Assembly (NCBI GenBank): GCA_040285745.1
Contig: JAUFOR010000003.1
Location: forward strand, 186,001-250,000
Reading direction: 5' to 3'
Source: Barthelona sp. PCE
Lineage: Eukaryota; Metamonada: BaSk clade
Length of the DNA: 64,000 bases
The notes beneath the pieces are model-generated. The model was not told where the DNA came from. It saw nothing but the letters and a program-made list of their open reading frames with translations, and did not search any database. Below, in pieces: positions 37,598 to 47,099 of the stretch. Every line of letters begins with the position of its first letter. Position 1 is the stretch's first letter. A program made the translations under genes and the position numbers.

Positions 37598-37864
37598 ATG
37601 CAGCCAGTGGAAGACACACACGAACCAGATACTACAAATTATATTCAAAGTGGGTTTATTGAGCAAGAAGAGAAAATTGCGAAACTCTCTGCAGCTATTG
37701 TTAAAGGGAATACTTTGCTGGAACAGATAGACCGCCAGTTATCATTTGGTAGCACAGAAGCTTTTCATGATACGATTCTACAGTCAGGCGAGAAGTTAAC
37801 ATTCGCTTATGATGCTCCTTCACTTCCCATCAGTGCATTACAGAAAATTGGTAAGAAGTATTAA
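37598..37864 (+). CDS. Small unknown protein (88 aa)
   Basis: ATG at 37598. The sequence has an acidic N-terminus, a helix with IEQEEKIAKLSAAIVKGNTLLEQIDRQL (split at residues ~22-49) and a short end FAYDAPSLP. The helix plus the 'LEQIDRQLS...FAYDAPS' order vaguely recalls Mediator MED4 but is far too short to claim it. Its TAA stop shares three bases with the stop of the convergent cyclophilin gene. It is divergent from the gene at 37506, with only 91 bases between starts. Confidence 0.55.
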   Translation: MQPVEDTHEPDTTNYIQSGFIEQEEKIAKLSAAIVKGNTLLEQIDRQLSFGSTEAFHDTILQSGEKLTFAYDAPSLPISALQKIGKKY

Positions 37865-38376
37865 CTCCACCTTCCACACTGAGTAATTTGTACTTCAGAA
37901 TTTTCTTCGATCTCCATTAACTGTGTAATTCCACTTACAATACGACCACACACACTGTTAATTCCATCAAACTCTGTAGCTTCACTCAAAGTTATGTAGA
38001 ACTGACAGCCAACTTGACAATCATCTGTAATGCCAACAAGCCCAAAAAGTCCTGCTGCTGTATGTTCAAAACGTTCACATGTTTCGTCAGGTACAAACGT
38101 TGGCGAGTCGTATATGGAGGTTGTACCTGTTCCATCATTAGAAATAAAATCACCACTCATTATGTAAAAGTTCTTCTGAATATCAAAGAACTTACAATCT
38201 TTGTATCCCACCGGGGTCCCCTCTACGCGAACAGATCCCATAAAGAAGCTTTCAACACATTTGCAGACTTTAGGACAGATATCATTGAACAACTCTACTT
38301 TCACTCGTCCAGTAGACTTGATTTCATTGTCAACTCTCTCTTCGTAGTCAAAGAATACAATATGCCTGTCACCCAT
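37861..38376 (-). CDS. Cyclophilin-H-like protein, probably without isomerase activity (171 aa)
   Basis: Aligns over its length with the cyclophilin fold and best with the U4/U6-associated PPIH: GRVKVELFNDICPKVCKC, EGTPVGYKDCKFF, GDFISNDGTGTTSIYDSP, GLFGLV, GCQFYITLSE, and VQITQCGRW. The catalytic positions are lost: the FHR Arg is replaced by Asp (FFD), the Gln of the QGGDF segment is Met, and the W121/H126 equivalents are Phe and Asn/Ser. The fold may be kept for protein binding only. It overlaps the small gene at 37598 by four bases. Confidence 0.83.
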   Translation of the reverse strand: MGDRHIVFFDYEERVDNEIKSTGRVKVELFNDICPKVCKCVESFFMGSVRVEGTPVGYKDCKFFDIQKNFYIMSGDFISNDGTGTTSIYDSPTFVPDETCERFEHTAAGLFGLVGITDDCQVGCQFYITLSEATEFDGINSVCGRIVSGITQLMEIEENSEVQITQCGRWS

Positions 38377-38467
38377 TATAGTAAAAAGTAAAAAGAAAAG
38401 GGATCAAAAAAACTTTACACTTCACATCGACATTTTTGTGAAACACTATTTTACACTAAAAAACTTA

Positions 38468-39655
38468 CTAATCAAAAGAAATAACACGTTGTTCCTTCAT
38501 TTTAGGACCTTTATCATCCAATTTAGGAGGATCTCTAAACAACACCTTACTTACATTACTGTGAGGATTACCAAAAATTCCTTCTCTCTTACCCACTGGG
38601 ATAACAGAGATTGGGGAAAGCTGCATCATTGTCTCGTTGGGTACAGTTCTTGGTGTAAACTGCAACAACTTTGCAAATTTTGACGACATGCCTCGTATGG
38701 TGCTGGGTGGCGCAATTACTTCTGTTTCCCTAATATAAGTCATGTCCAAGTTCTGTTTGGCCACATTGTCAAATATAGGTAACTCCAGTAATTCTTCCGC
38801 TGATGAACGACTGTTTGGATCCCACTGGAGCATTCTGCTAAGTAAATCAACCTCCTCAGCGCTTACACCGCTAAATCGCTCGCTCAGCTTGTTTCTATAC
38901 TTGTCTCGGCCGAGATATCGTTTGAAAAGGGTAAAAGATGGTAAGTTATCAACAGATTCCCAGCTTTCCTCGTTGGGAGATCCAATCAACCTTAATATGT
39001 GTGAAAGGAGGGAAATATCGCTGCCTTCGTTGGGGAACAGGGGATTTTTGAGCAGAAGCTCAGCAAAACAGCAACCCAGCGCCCATATATCAGTGTCTTC
39101 TGTGTATACCTTTGCCCCGAGTAATAGCTCTGGAGCTCTATGGTTCTTTGCGTTCACCTGTGGTGTCATGATGCATATATCAGCATCACTTGTGTTGATT
39201 GTGAAGGAAAAATCGGTGAGGACCACGTCACTTTCGCGGCTTAACAGGTAGTTGTTAAGCTTGATATCTCTGTGCACATAATTCACGGCGTGCAGGGCAC
39301 TTAAGCCCTCTAGCATCAGTTTGAATATGTAAAGTCGATCGTCTTTTGAAATATACGAGCTGTTCCTCACAAACTGCTCAATATCGGTCTGCATCAGGTC
39401 CATAGCAATGCAGAGGCTGTCTGTGCTGTCAAGGAAGACACCGTGACAGTTTACGACATTAGGATGCTGTATTTCAGAGAAAACTTTGAGCTCACGCAGT
39501 GTTGTGACTGTGACCCCTTCATCGGCGTTCTGCGAGTAGAACCTCTTGATGGCGTACTGCTCCCCTGTCGTTAAGTTGGAGGTTTTAAAAACCTCTCCAT
39601 ATGTGCCCTTTCCAATGACTTCCCACTTGCTGAATCCGTCAATTTCCTCAAACAT
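38468..39655 (-). CDS. CDK-like (CMGC) protein kinase with a DFS motif (395 aa)
   Basis: The ATG at 39655 (MFEEIDGF) is the true start; the codon before it is GTG. Glycine loop GKGTYGEVFKT, AIKRF lysine, a cyclin-binding helix region VTTLRELKVF, catalytic HRDIKLNN, and RAPELLLGAKVYTEDTDIWALGC define a CDK/CMGC kinase. GTYGEVF and the ELLLG insert recall CDK7, but no family mark settles it. The DFG triplet is DFS, keeping the Mg-binding Asp. The usual WYRAPE is NHRAPE. The C-terminal ~90 residues are polar and unstructured. Confidence 0.85.
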   Translation of the reverse strand: MFEEIDGFSKWEVIGKGTYGEVFKTSNLTTGEQYAIKRFYSQNADEGVTVTTLRELKVFSEIQHPNVVNCHGVFLDSTDSLCIAMDLMQTDIEQFVRNSSYISKDDRLYIFKLMLEGLSALHAVNYVHRDIKLNNYLLSRESDVVLTDFSFTINTSDADICIMTPQVNAKNHRAPELLLGAKVYTEDTDIWALGCCFAELLLKNPLFPNEGSDISLLSHILRLIGSPNEESWESVDNLPSFTLFKRYLGRDKYRNKLSERFSGVSAEEVDLLSRMLQWDPNSRSSAEELLELPIFDNVAKQNLDMTYIRETEVIAPPSTIRGMSSKFAKLLQFTPRTVPNETMMQLSPISVIPVGKREGIFGNPHSNVSKVLFRDPPKLDDKGPKMKEQRVISFD

Positions 39656-39851
39656 CACGTGGGTGCAATAAAATCAATAAAAAGCGAGAAAAGGTTTAAC
39701 TAAGTGAAAACAAAGTAATCGAGCATCTAAAGGATTATCCGACTTATGTTTAAGGAGCACAACATCACAAAACGTACACAATGAACCATAAAATTGAGAA
39801 AAACAGTATTGAAACTGCAAAATGAACAATTTTCATTTACATAAAGAGGTT

Positions 39852-42800
39852 CTACTTTCTCTTTGAACCTCTCGTTGATTTACCGCCTTTTCCAGGCTTC
39901 TTTGCACCACTCTCACTGGGATAACCATGTGATTCGTCGAACTCGTTCTTGAAAACAGATTTGAGCAGAAACGTTAGAATTCCAGGCTTGTCTTGGATAG
40001 CACCCTCCTCAACAAGCAATGTCTTGAGCTCCACACATAGTTCCGGCGTGGGTTCCATCTGTAACGTCTCGAAATCCTCAGCTGTGATACCAAAAAGCTT
40101 GAATATAACTTCTTTGAACATTTCAACATTGACAGTGGGTGTTTCACCATCAATAACGAGCTCGTCGCTGTGCGTATACAGATATCTTAGTGACTTCGCG
40201 GTGATAGCGCAGTCATAAACGTACCAGAGCTGATGCTTGATCAGAAGTGTGTAATGCAATTTTTGCTTCTCGTAATCTTGATACGTGGTCACCACACCAA
40301 CACTGCGGTCGGCAAACGAGGTGCTCAGTACAGAGATACAGTCGCTATATGAATCACTCTTCATCAAACTCTTATGTAGGTACTCAATACGGTGATCATA
40401 TATATTGCTGTTAACGGGCATGGATATGAAGAACTCTCGCAGCATGTGCGCATCGTGCATAGCCTTGATGTCATCCAGCCACTTGAGTGGCACATCGAAC
40501 GACAACGTACCCACATCAGAATGCAAAGCAGAGAAAAACTTCCGCTTAGCCTCCGACACCAGTGCGCGGAACGCAACAGCTCTGATTTTCGTCTCCTTGT
40601 CGTCAAGCATACATGCGATTTGGACATAGAGAACGACATACTTGTAAAAATCGTTTGACAATAGTGAAACCGAGTCAACAGCGTACTGTATGCCTTGTTG
40701 GATAGCGTGGTGTGCTTGCTGCAGAGCCTCAGGAGTACCATTTGACACAAGACTAAGGCTAAGACAGAAATACACCTGTGCGCGGTGGGCGTCGGGCATT
40801 GAGTTTGTTGTCAGCATAGCACTGTATGTTGGCGTCACGGTGAAGTCGAATGGAAGGTTATACTGCAGGAGGAGTTCCTGAATACGGAGCATAAGCGGTA
40901 AGAATACGCAGTTTCCGTTTTCGAATTGGTGGTAGGCAGACTGACTCTGACCGAAACTCGTACCCAGCTTTCTGGCAGCATTGGTGCACAAGCCAAAGAG
41001 CTCCTTGAGGTTATTGCTGATCTGCAACGTATCCGGATCACTACTTGCCATAATAACCCTAGCATGAGTGCTAACACACTCAACACAGGTATGCACACAA
41101 ATCTCATTGTTTTCAAGACACAACAGCTTGTCGATATCATCAGATGATATGTCGAAACCGCGGTGAAGTTGGTACTGTACCTTGCTAGAAAGAGCTAACA
41201 GTTTTAACTCAGTGAAAGAGGCAGCTTCACAATCGGCGACAAAAACGTCATAATACTCAAGGTACTGGTCGTGGTTGACAGCCCTCATTGACTCAAGCAA
41301 AGCGTACTTAACATTGAGCACAAGTGTTTTGAAAGGGCGCCAACGACCGATGTACTTCAGATCACTCTTCCAAGTTTCGTCAATATCAACGTACCCTTCA
41401 TTGACAACTGATGAGAGGAGACTACCTTCTACTATCACACGGCTTGATGAAGGTGTGACCTTCTTCTTGGCCTTTGCTTTGTCAGGCTTCGCCTTGTCAA
41501 CCTTAACTGGTTCTGTAGCTTCTGTAGGGTACATTATCTGGCCTAGTAGCTCGATACATTCTGCATACATGTGTGTCCTCATAGCATAATGTACCACCAA
41601 TGAAAGCTTGTACAGCTGGACGCCTCCAAATATGTCTTCCTTTTCTTCTTCCGCTTCTTCCACCTTTGATTCGTCTTCTTCCGCCTCTTCCGATGGCATG
41701 CTGTAGTAGGGGAGCCCGCGAAGGAGTGAAAATACATCATCTGACATATCCGTACAGTTAAGAGCGAGAGCAAGTCGCACACAAAGTTCAGCGTGAACAT
41801 AGCGGCTCAAAACACTGAAGAACGGTGTTCCACCGAATGACATGCCGAATACGGTCTTTAGGTCGATATTGTGAAGAGACTCACCAGCCTTAATGCCGAT
41901 ATCGACGTTTCCAAGTCCAGCAAGTGCAACAGCCGCATGGGAGAGGTAACCCAGGCGCAGCAAACACTGGATATTGATGAGAGAAGCATACAAGATCTCG
42001 TTGGGACTGAGCACAACCTGTCTTGCAAACCAAACAGCGAATTGCGAAACACTCAGAGCACGGGGTGTGTCCGGAGTGAAGAGCATGTATCTGTCGTTGT
42101 TTAAGAGAGCCAGCGCGGTGAGAGACTCGGTGACGAGCCATGGTGAAGGAATGATGTTACTTGGGAAAAGATTCAGTGTCATAATTTCCTGAGGGAACAA
42201 CACATCACCGGTTAGCTCAGTTAGCATGTGTGCTGTTGCGCTTTGAGGGAACGTCATAGAAGCGATAGGGGTTATAAAGTTGAAGACGACTCCAAAAGAA
42301 AGGCAGGATATACCAATCAGCTCATGTGCGCTATCCGAACGCATAGCAATGCGAGCAAGACTGCATACAACAAACCATAGCATCCATAGCTCCTCCTCCA
42401 ACTGTTGAAGGGTGGCCATGGCAAGTCTCTTCTTTAACTTTTTGAAGGAGATTCCGCTGTAGTTAACTGTCGAATTGATACGCATGAAGTAGAAGTCTAG
42501 AAGATATCGCAACAGTTCATACTCTAGTGTATCGTCGCCGAATTGCGTCATCCACTTGTGGCAGAAGACGGAATAGTCGTTGCAAAGCGTAAGGCGCTGT
42601 AACGAGTCATTGGCCTCACTAACTTCCATTAGAAGCCCATCATAGAGCTGTTTGAGGCGCAGGATCTCTTCTGAATCTAAAACATCATTGCTCAGGATAC
42701 GCGCCTGCATGATCTGCGCTTCTAGACCAGTCGAGCACTCCTCCAACAATGCTTTCATCTCGTTTGCTAAGGCCATCGACTGCTGGAATCGCTCGTCATC

Positions 42801-45800
42801 TTCCTCTATTAAATTTAGTGCATCGTTCCATCGATCAACAAGAATCTGAAGGGATGAGTCGGTGGGGATTGCCTCCACCCACCTCTCGAGCTCAACTGCA
42901 ACGGTGATGGGGTCAACAGACATAACAATTTCGGATACAGTGGAAACAAAAGTTATCATGTTGAGCTGCACAGTAGGGGTCATCTTTTCCACAACAGATG
43001 CGAGGGATCCCATGCTCATCATCAGCGCTATATAATTATCGTCAGTGAAAGAAACCATCTCGGCCTCGAGAACACCCTTAAGTAAGCCAAAGATTTCTGG
43101 GATCTGAGACAATGCAGAGCTGAATCCAGTATCGTTGTACAGTCTAATAGCGCTGTTAAGTGATCTGCAGAGGAGAATAGAACCCAGACTGGTTGTATCA
43201 CTATCCTTATCTTTTGTTTTCTCCTCTCGCTTCTCAACGCGATCTCTCTTGGATTTCTTACCCTTGGCAGACTTGCTTCCCTTCTTTCCCTTGGCGCTCT
43301 CGGGCTCTGGCTCGTCTCTGGCGTCGAATAAGCGGTCAGCAACCATACATAGCGCCTGTATACATCTGCATGTTGTGTAGTACGTAGTTACACGCGTAAG
43401 AAGCGCACCGAACGCTTTTTTCAGTTGGCTGATGTTGTGCAACACAGGGAGACGATTGATGATGACTGAAGCAGCTTCTCGCTCTTCTTTCGACATGGAT
43501 TCATCTTCAGGCTCCTCCTCTTCAACGGCAGCTGGTTTCTTACCCTTCTTCTTACCCTTCTTCGAGTCCTTTGGGGTATCAGAGGTGGTTCCTTCACCTC
43601 CTGACTCAAGTACAGCGTAGAATGAACTCATCAATTCGCTGTATGACTTCTGTGCAGAGTTGAACTGTGCATGGACAGTATCGCATGCGGCTGCTAGTGC
43701 ATCGAGCTTGGGGACGGCGCTTGTGATCTGTACGATAGATCCCCTCATGTAACTTGAAATGATTGGGGAATTTAACTCAAGGCAAATCTCAAGATATCGA
43801 GTTGTCGTCTGGAAACACCGGATGAAGTCCTCGTTTGTCTCGGCTGACCACGGACCCAGTTTAGAGAAAGTGGAATTAATCTCCGTTTTCAATGTTCCAA
43901 AATCCTTGATTTTTTGAAGGGGTAAAAGACCCTCTGGTGATTCTAAGTTGCTGAGACATGTTGCATTGAGCAGTTCCAGCTTCAGGTCAAGATCTGTTAC
44001 AGAATCAATGAACGGTACAGACGTCAACAACCCTTTGCGACCGAGATCGCAGCATAAATCGATGATTATGGCTTGTTTGTCACGGTCCTCAATTTCAGTA
44101 ATGTGCTGCAGAATGAAGTTTGCCCTCTTCAGGAGTTCCATGAGGCCTGGCATCTGTGATGTTTCACAAACGAAAGGTTTGAAGAATTCATAGAAAACGC
44201 ACAAAGCACTAATGACATTATCGAACCCAAAAATCGAATGCAGATGATCTGTTAGGAAACATTGGGCTGCAGTGAGGGCACATGATGCAGCTAGACATTG
44301 TACATAAGTTCTTTTCTTTGGTGTGAGTTCCAAACATTTCGAAACCCATCCAAAACAATTAATTGACTTTGAAAACAATTTCAACAACTGTGCCTCCTCA
44401 CTTTCGATCTTTGAGCGCTGGGAGATGTCACGGATGGTCTTTGCTGCGACTAAAAGAATATGTCCAACAGTCTTTGCCCCTTCCTCACTCAATTCATTCG
44501 TTGTAAGATGCAAATCGAGCACACCTTGCAATGAAACGGGAGGCAGGGTGGGAATGGCGCTCATGTGAAGAGGAAGACACTCAGACAGAGCACACAGTGT
44601 CATAAGGTCGAGATTGCGTACATACGAAGTGCGGATCAGCTGACTATACAGTGTGCAGAGCGGAAATGATGATGCCAACACGAATGGGGGGTGGCGGATG
44701 ACGCTCTCATCAGGAAGAACAACACCAACACTAATCATATTGATTTTATCTGAGGGTTTGAAAGAAAGAGTTGATGCCACTCCTTTTTTCGTTAAAAGCC
44801 CTGTACCACGAATACGCGTGGAGTTGATTGTGACGGAGGAACCACTTTGAGCAACGGCTCTGTAGTCATCAACCCATTCAGGAAGCTTGACATTGAATAT
44901 GACTTTGCTTGAACAACGCAGCAGGACACGGACATCAAGCTCACGGTCACTTTCCACCCTCTTCAAGAGGAGCTTCTCTTCTACCTCACATTTGGCGATC
45001 TCTCGTAGAGCTTGTGTTAGGAGCATAGTTGCGCGTTCTCCTGATGTGGCAAATTCGGCAAAAAGAATGTAGCACAGAGCCATCATATATGTGTTGTCCT
45101 GTACATCCAAGATGCGTTGCGTTTCGTAGTCGGTGTCATACGCCTTTTTCACACGTTTCGGCTTCTTAATCATTTTGGTTTTGCCACCATAAATATCTGC
45201 ACGTGTTGAAACGAATGAAGTCTGCTCTAATTTCTTACGGTGGTCCTGGAGCAGGTGTTCGTTGAGGCTGTCGAGGTGCAGCAGGTAGCGAATTCGCTCG
45301 CTAAAGAGTGTCCAATCGGCGAGCATGGTAGCGGTTCCGCATGTCTTCTCTGCACTTATTGAGGTGACAGCGACGCCCTTCTTGAAGTATTCATCGTGTA
45401 AACCGAGCTCATGTACCTTTGTGACCAGCGGGAGTATATTTTTATCAAGGAATTCTTTCACAACCTCCTTGTCAGTCTCGCTCTTCAATTCAAGAACCTT
45501 GCGACATATCATGAGGTACTGCTCCACATCGATACCTATCGAAACACCGCATACGATGGGAACAATACCGACTCTCTGATCTGACAGACGTGTGATATCG
45601 AGGTTGTCATCGATCTCTGACAGAATTTCAAGACAGAGATCCAGGAATTCCGGTTCGATGGCGTCGCCCAAAGCCTTAAACGAGTCAATCATGTTAGACA
45701 AGAGACTGTTATATATGATTTTTGTGATTGGTGAATCAATGGCATTCAGAAGCGTCAAAAAAGCGTGGTGGATATCAATGAAGCTATCACAGTCAACGAA

Positions 45801-47030
45801 CTTAAACGTGTGCACAGCCTTGAGACATTTGAATACATTGCTTTGACTTTCAAACCGAGCAAACTGATCAAAATTCGCTGTTGAGTTACTGTTACTTGAT
45901 CTCTTTGTTGATTTCCCATCACTCTTCTTGGCTGCTTCGCCCTGGGGCTTGGTGAGAAGAATGAGGGAAAGTCTGAACTCATCAAAAATATTTTTCTCCT
46001 CTTCCTCTTCTTCTTCTTCTCCCTCCTCAGCCTTGGGAAGTACAGTTGGTGGGATTTTAAGCGCACGCACAGCCTCGACTTCAACAGAATTATACTGCTT
46101 AGTGTCATCCATTATCAAATTCATGGCAATAGGAATCAATAGATTTAACAGGTCATTAAAATCAAGGATCTCCAGATTGCTCTTCTCGTCATGTAAAGTC
46201 TTCTCAAATACATTCAGCTTCTCAGCTTCTCTAATGAATGTATCATATTCTTCTGCTATAGTTTCTTGAGTATTGTCGAGATACAGTTGTTTGGTAGCAT
46301 TTAAAAGTCCCAACATCCTATCAGAGAACTTACTTTCGGCGGAAGACACAGGGATACCTGCTTTCAATAACCGGATTAAGTCAGGACAGTGATGTGTCTG
46401 TAATAATGGTGGGGTTGATTCATACGCGGTTAAGCAACTGTTGACTATATGTGCTGCCAGTTCCGGTTTCTGTACCGAGAGACGGTGCGACATCTCAACA
46501 AGAAATATGAGCGCATTGAGAATGACATGCGTTGCCTTATCGTTCGCCGTTGTACGTTGAAGCATAACAAAAACACCCGTTATAATGCGCTCGAATGTTT
46601 GCCAACAGTCAGGCAGCAACAGAAGGGGGTCCTGTGTGACGGCCTTGCTATAGAGTGCACGGTAGTACTGAAGTTCTAAATCAGCCATTAAGGCGAAATA
46701 CTGTCTTTGCATTTCATAATCGCTCATAATAGCCTTTGGTATGCTGCTGCCCGGGAGTATGCGATCGAATAGAGGCTCGAGGAAGATTACAAATGCCTCA
46801 ATAAGATAATTATTATCAAAAAGATATCGAATGGCGGGATTAACAATGCGGAATATGGCAACGGCGTCGCACAGGGGAGCAAATTGCCTGATGAGCTGCT
46901 CGAACACCTTGAATATGCTTGAAATACTTGAATCTGTTGAAGACTGAGAAATAAAGTTCCTCAATGCCTTGAACTGAACTTTGAATTCTCTTCCTAGCCG
47001 CGTTAAAGGTGGATTATCGAATATATCCAT
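39852..47030 (-). CDS. Very large helical-repeat protein, possible ciliary central-apparatus component (2392 aa)
   Basis: The first ATG is at 47030 (MDIFDNPP). The whole protein is helical, with repeated soluble solenoid-like helices and no membrane span. Lys/Glu-rich linkers sit near ~1150-1180 (KKGKKKGKKP) and ~1265-1300 (SAKGKKGSKSAKGKKSKRD), and short acidic-Glu runs occur near 345 and 1780. It ends KKPGKGGKSTRGSKRK. Its size and TPR/ARM-like solenoid layout resemble CFAP54 and CFAP46 of the axonemal central pair, consistent with the other ciliary genes here. I could not match a signature motif, so this is inference from size and context. Confidence 0.75.
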   Translation of the reverse strand: MDIFDNPPLTRLGREFKVQFKALRNFISQSSTDSSISSIFKVFEQLIRQFAPLCDAVAIFRIVNPAIRYLFDNNYLIEAFVIFLEPLFDRILPGSSIPKAIMSDYEMQRQYFALMADLELQYYRALYSKAVTQDPLLLLPDCWQTFERIITGVFVMLQRTTANDKATHVILNALIFLVEMSHRLSVQKPELAAHIVNSCLTAYESTPPLLQTHHCPDLIRLLKAGIPVSSAESKFSDRMLGLLNATKQLYLDNTQETIAEEYDTFIREAEKLNVFEKTLHDEKSNLEILDFNDLLNLLIPIAMNLIMDDTKQYNSVEVEAVRALKIPPTVLPKAEEGEEEEEEEEKNIFDEFRLSLILLTKPQGEAAKKSDGKSTKRSSNSNSTANFDQFARFESQSNVFKCLKAVHTFKFVDCDSFIDIHHAFLTLLNAIDSPITKIIYNSLLSNMIDSFKALGDAIEPEFLDLCLEILSEIDDNLDITRLSDQRVGIVPIVCGVSIGIDVEQYLMICRKVLELKSETDKEVVKEFLDKNILPLVTKVHELGLHDEYFKKGVAVTSISAEKTCGTATMLADWTLFSERIRYLLHLDSLNEHLLQDHRKKLEQTSFVSTRADIYGGKTKMIKKPKRVKKAYDTDYETQRILDVQDNTYMMALCYILFAEFATSGERATMLLTQALREIAKCEVEEKLLLKRVESDRELDVRVLLRCSSKVIFNVKLPEWVDDYRAVAQSGSSVTINSTRIRGTGLLTKKGVASTLSFKPSDKINMISVGVVLPDESVIRHPPFVLASSFPLCTLYSQLIRTSYVRNLDLMTLCALSECLPLHMSAIPTLPPVSLQGVLDLHLTTNELSEEGAKTVGHILLVAAKTIRDISQRSKIESEEAQLLKLFSKSINCFGWVSKCLELTPKKRTYVQCLAASCALTAAQCFLTDHLHSIFGFDNVISALCVFYEFFKPFVCETSQMPGLMELLKRANFILQHITEIEDRDKQAIIIDLCCDLGRKGLLTSVPFIDSVTDLDLKLELLNATCLSNLESPEGLLPLQKIKDFGTLKTEINSTFSKLGPWSAETNEDFIRCFQTTTRYLEICLELNSPIISSYMRGSIVQITSAVPKLDALAAACDTVHAQFNSAQKSYSELMSSFYAVLESGGEGTTSDTPKDSKKGKKKGKKPAAVEEEEPEDESMSKEEREAASVIINRLPVLHNISQLKKAFGALLTRVTTYYTTCRCIQALCMVADRLFDARDEPEPESAKGKKGSKSAKGKKSKRDRVEKREEKTKDKDSDTTSLGSILLCRSLNSAIRLYNDTGFSSALSQIPEIFGLLKGVLEAEMVSFTDDNYIALMMSMGSLASVVEKMTPTVQLNMITFVSTVSEIVMSVDPITVAVELERWVEAIPTDSSLQILVDRWNDALNLIEEDDERFQQSMALANEMKALLEECSTGLEAQIMQARILSNDVLDSEEILRLKQLYDGLLMEVSEANDSLQRLTLCNDYSVFCHKWMTQFGDDTLEYELLRYLLDFYFMRINSTVNYSGISFKKLKKRLAMATLQQLEEELWMLWFVVCSLARIAMRSDSAHELIGISCLSFGVVFNFITPIASMTFPQSATAHMLTELTGDVLFPQEIMTLNLFPSNIIPSPWLVTESLTALALLNNDRYMLFTPDTPRALSVSQFAVWFARQVVLSPNEILYASLINIQCLLRLGYLSHAAVALAGLGNVDIGIKAGESLHNIDLKTVFGMSFGGTPFFSVLSRYVHAELCVRLALALNCTDMSDDVFSLLRGLPYYSMPSEEAEEDESKVEEAEEEKEDIFGGVQLYKLSLVVHYAMRTHMYAECIELLGQIMYPTEATEPVKVDKAKPDKAKAKKKVTPSSSRVIVEGSLLSSVVNEGYVDIDETWKSDLKYIGRWRPFKTLVLNVKYALLESMRAVNHDQYLEYYDVFVADCEAASFTELKLLALSSKVQYQLHRGFDISSDDIDKLLCLENNEICVHTCVECVSTHARVIMASSDPDTLQISNNLKELFGLCTNAARKLGTSFGQSQSAYHQFENGNCVFLPLMLRIQELLLQYNLPFDFTVTPTYSAMLTTNSMPDAHRAQVYFCLSLSLVSNGTPEALQQAHHAIQQGIQYAVDSVSLLSNDFYKYVVLYVQIACMLDDKETKIRAVAFRALVSEAKRKFFSALHSDVGTLSFDVPLKWLDDIKAMHDAHMLREFFISMPVNSNIYDHRIEYLHKSLMKSDSYSDCISVLSTSFADRSVGVVTTYQDYEKQKLHYTLLIKHQLWYVYDCAITAKSLRYLYTHSDELVIDGETPTVNVEMFKEVIFKLFGITAEDFETLQMEPTPELCVELKTLLVEEGAIQDKPGILTFLLKSVFKNEFDESHGYPSESGAKKPGKGGKSTRGSKRK

Positions 47031-47099
47031 CTTAACAAGCAAAAAAGGGGTGCAAAGGGTAAAACATCTTGTTAATCGTAGTTTAACTCATTTCAAAGC
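47031..47099. promoter_or_regulatory. Divergent promoter, 69 bases
   Basis: Serves two large genes with start codons at 47030 (minus) and 47100 (plus). It contains the inverted pair TTAACAAG (47032-47039) and CTTGTTAA (47068-47075), a possible shared factor site. Confidence 0.4.
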
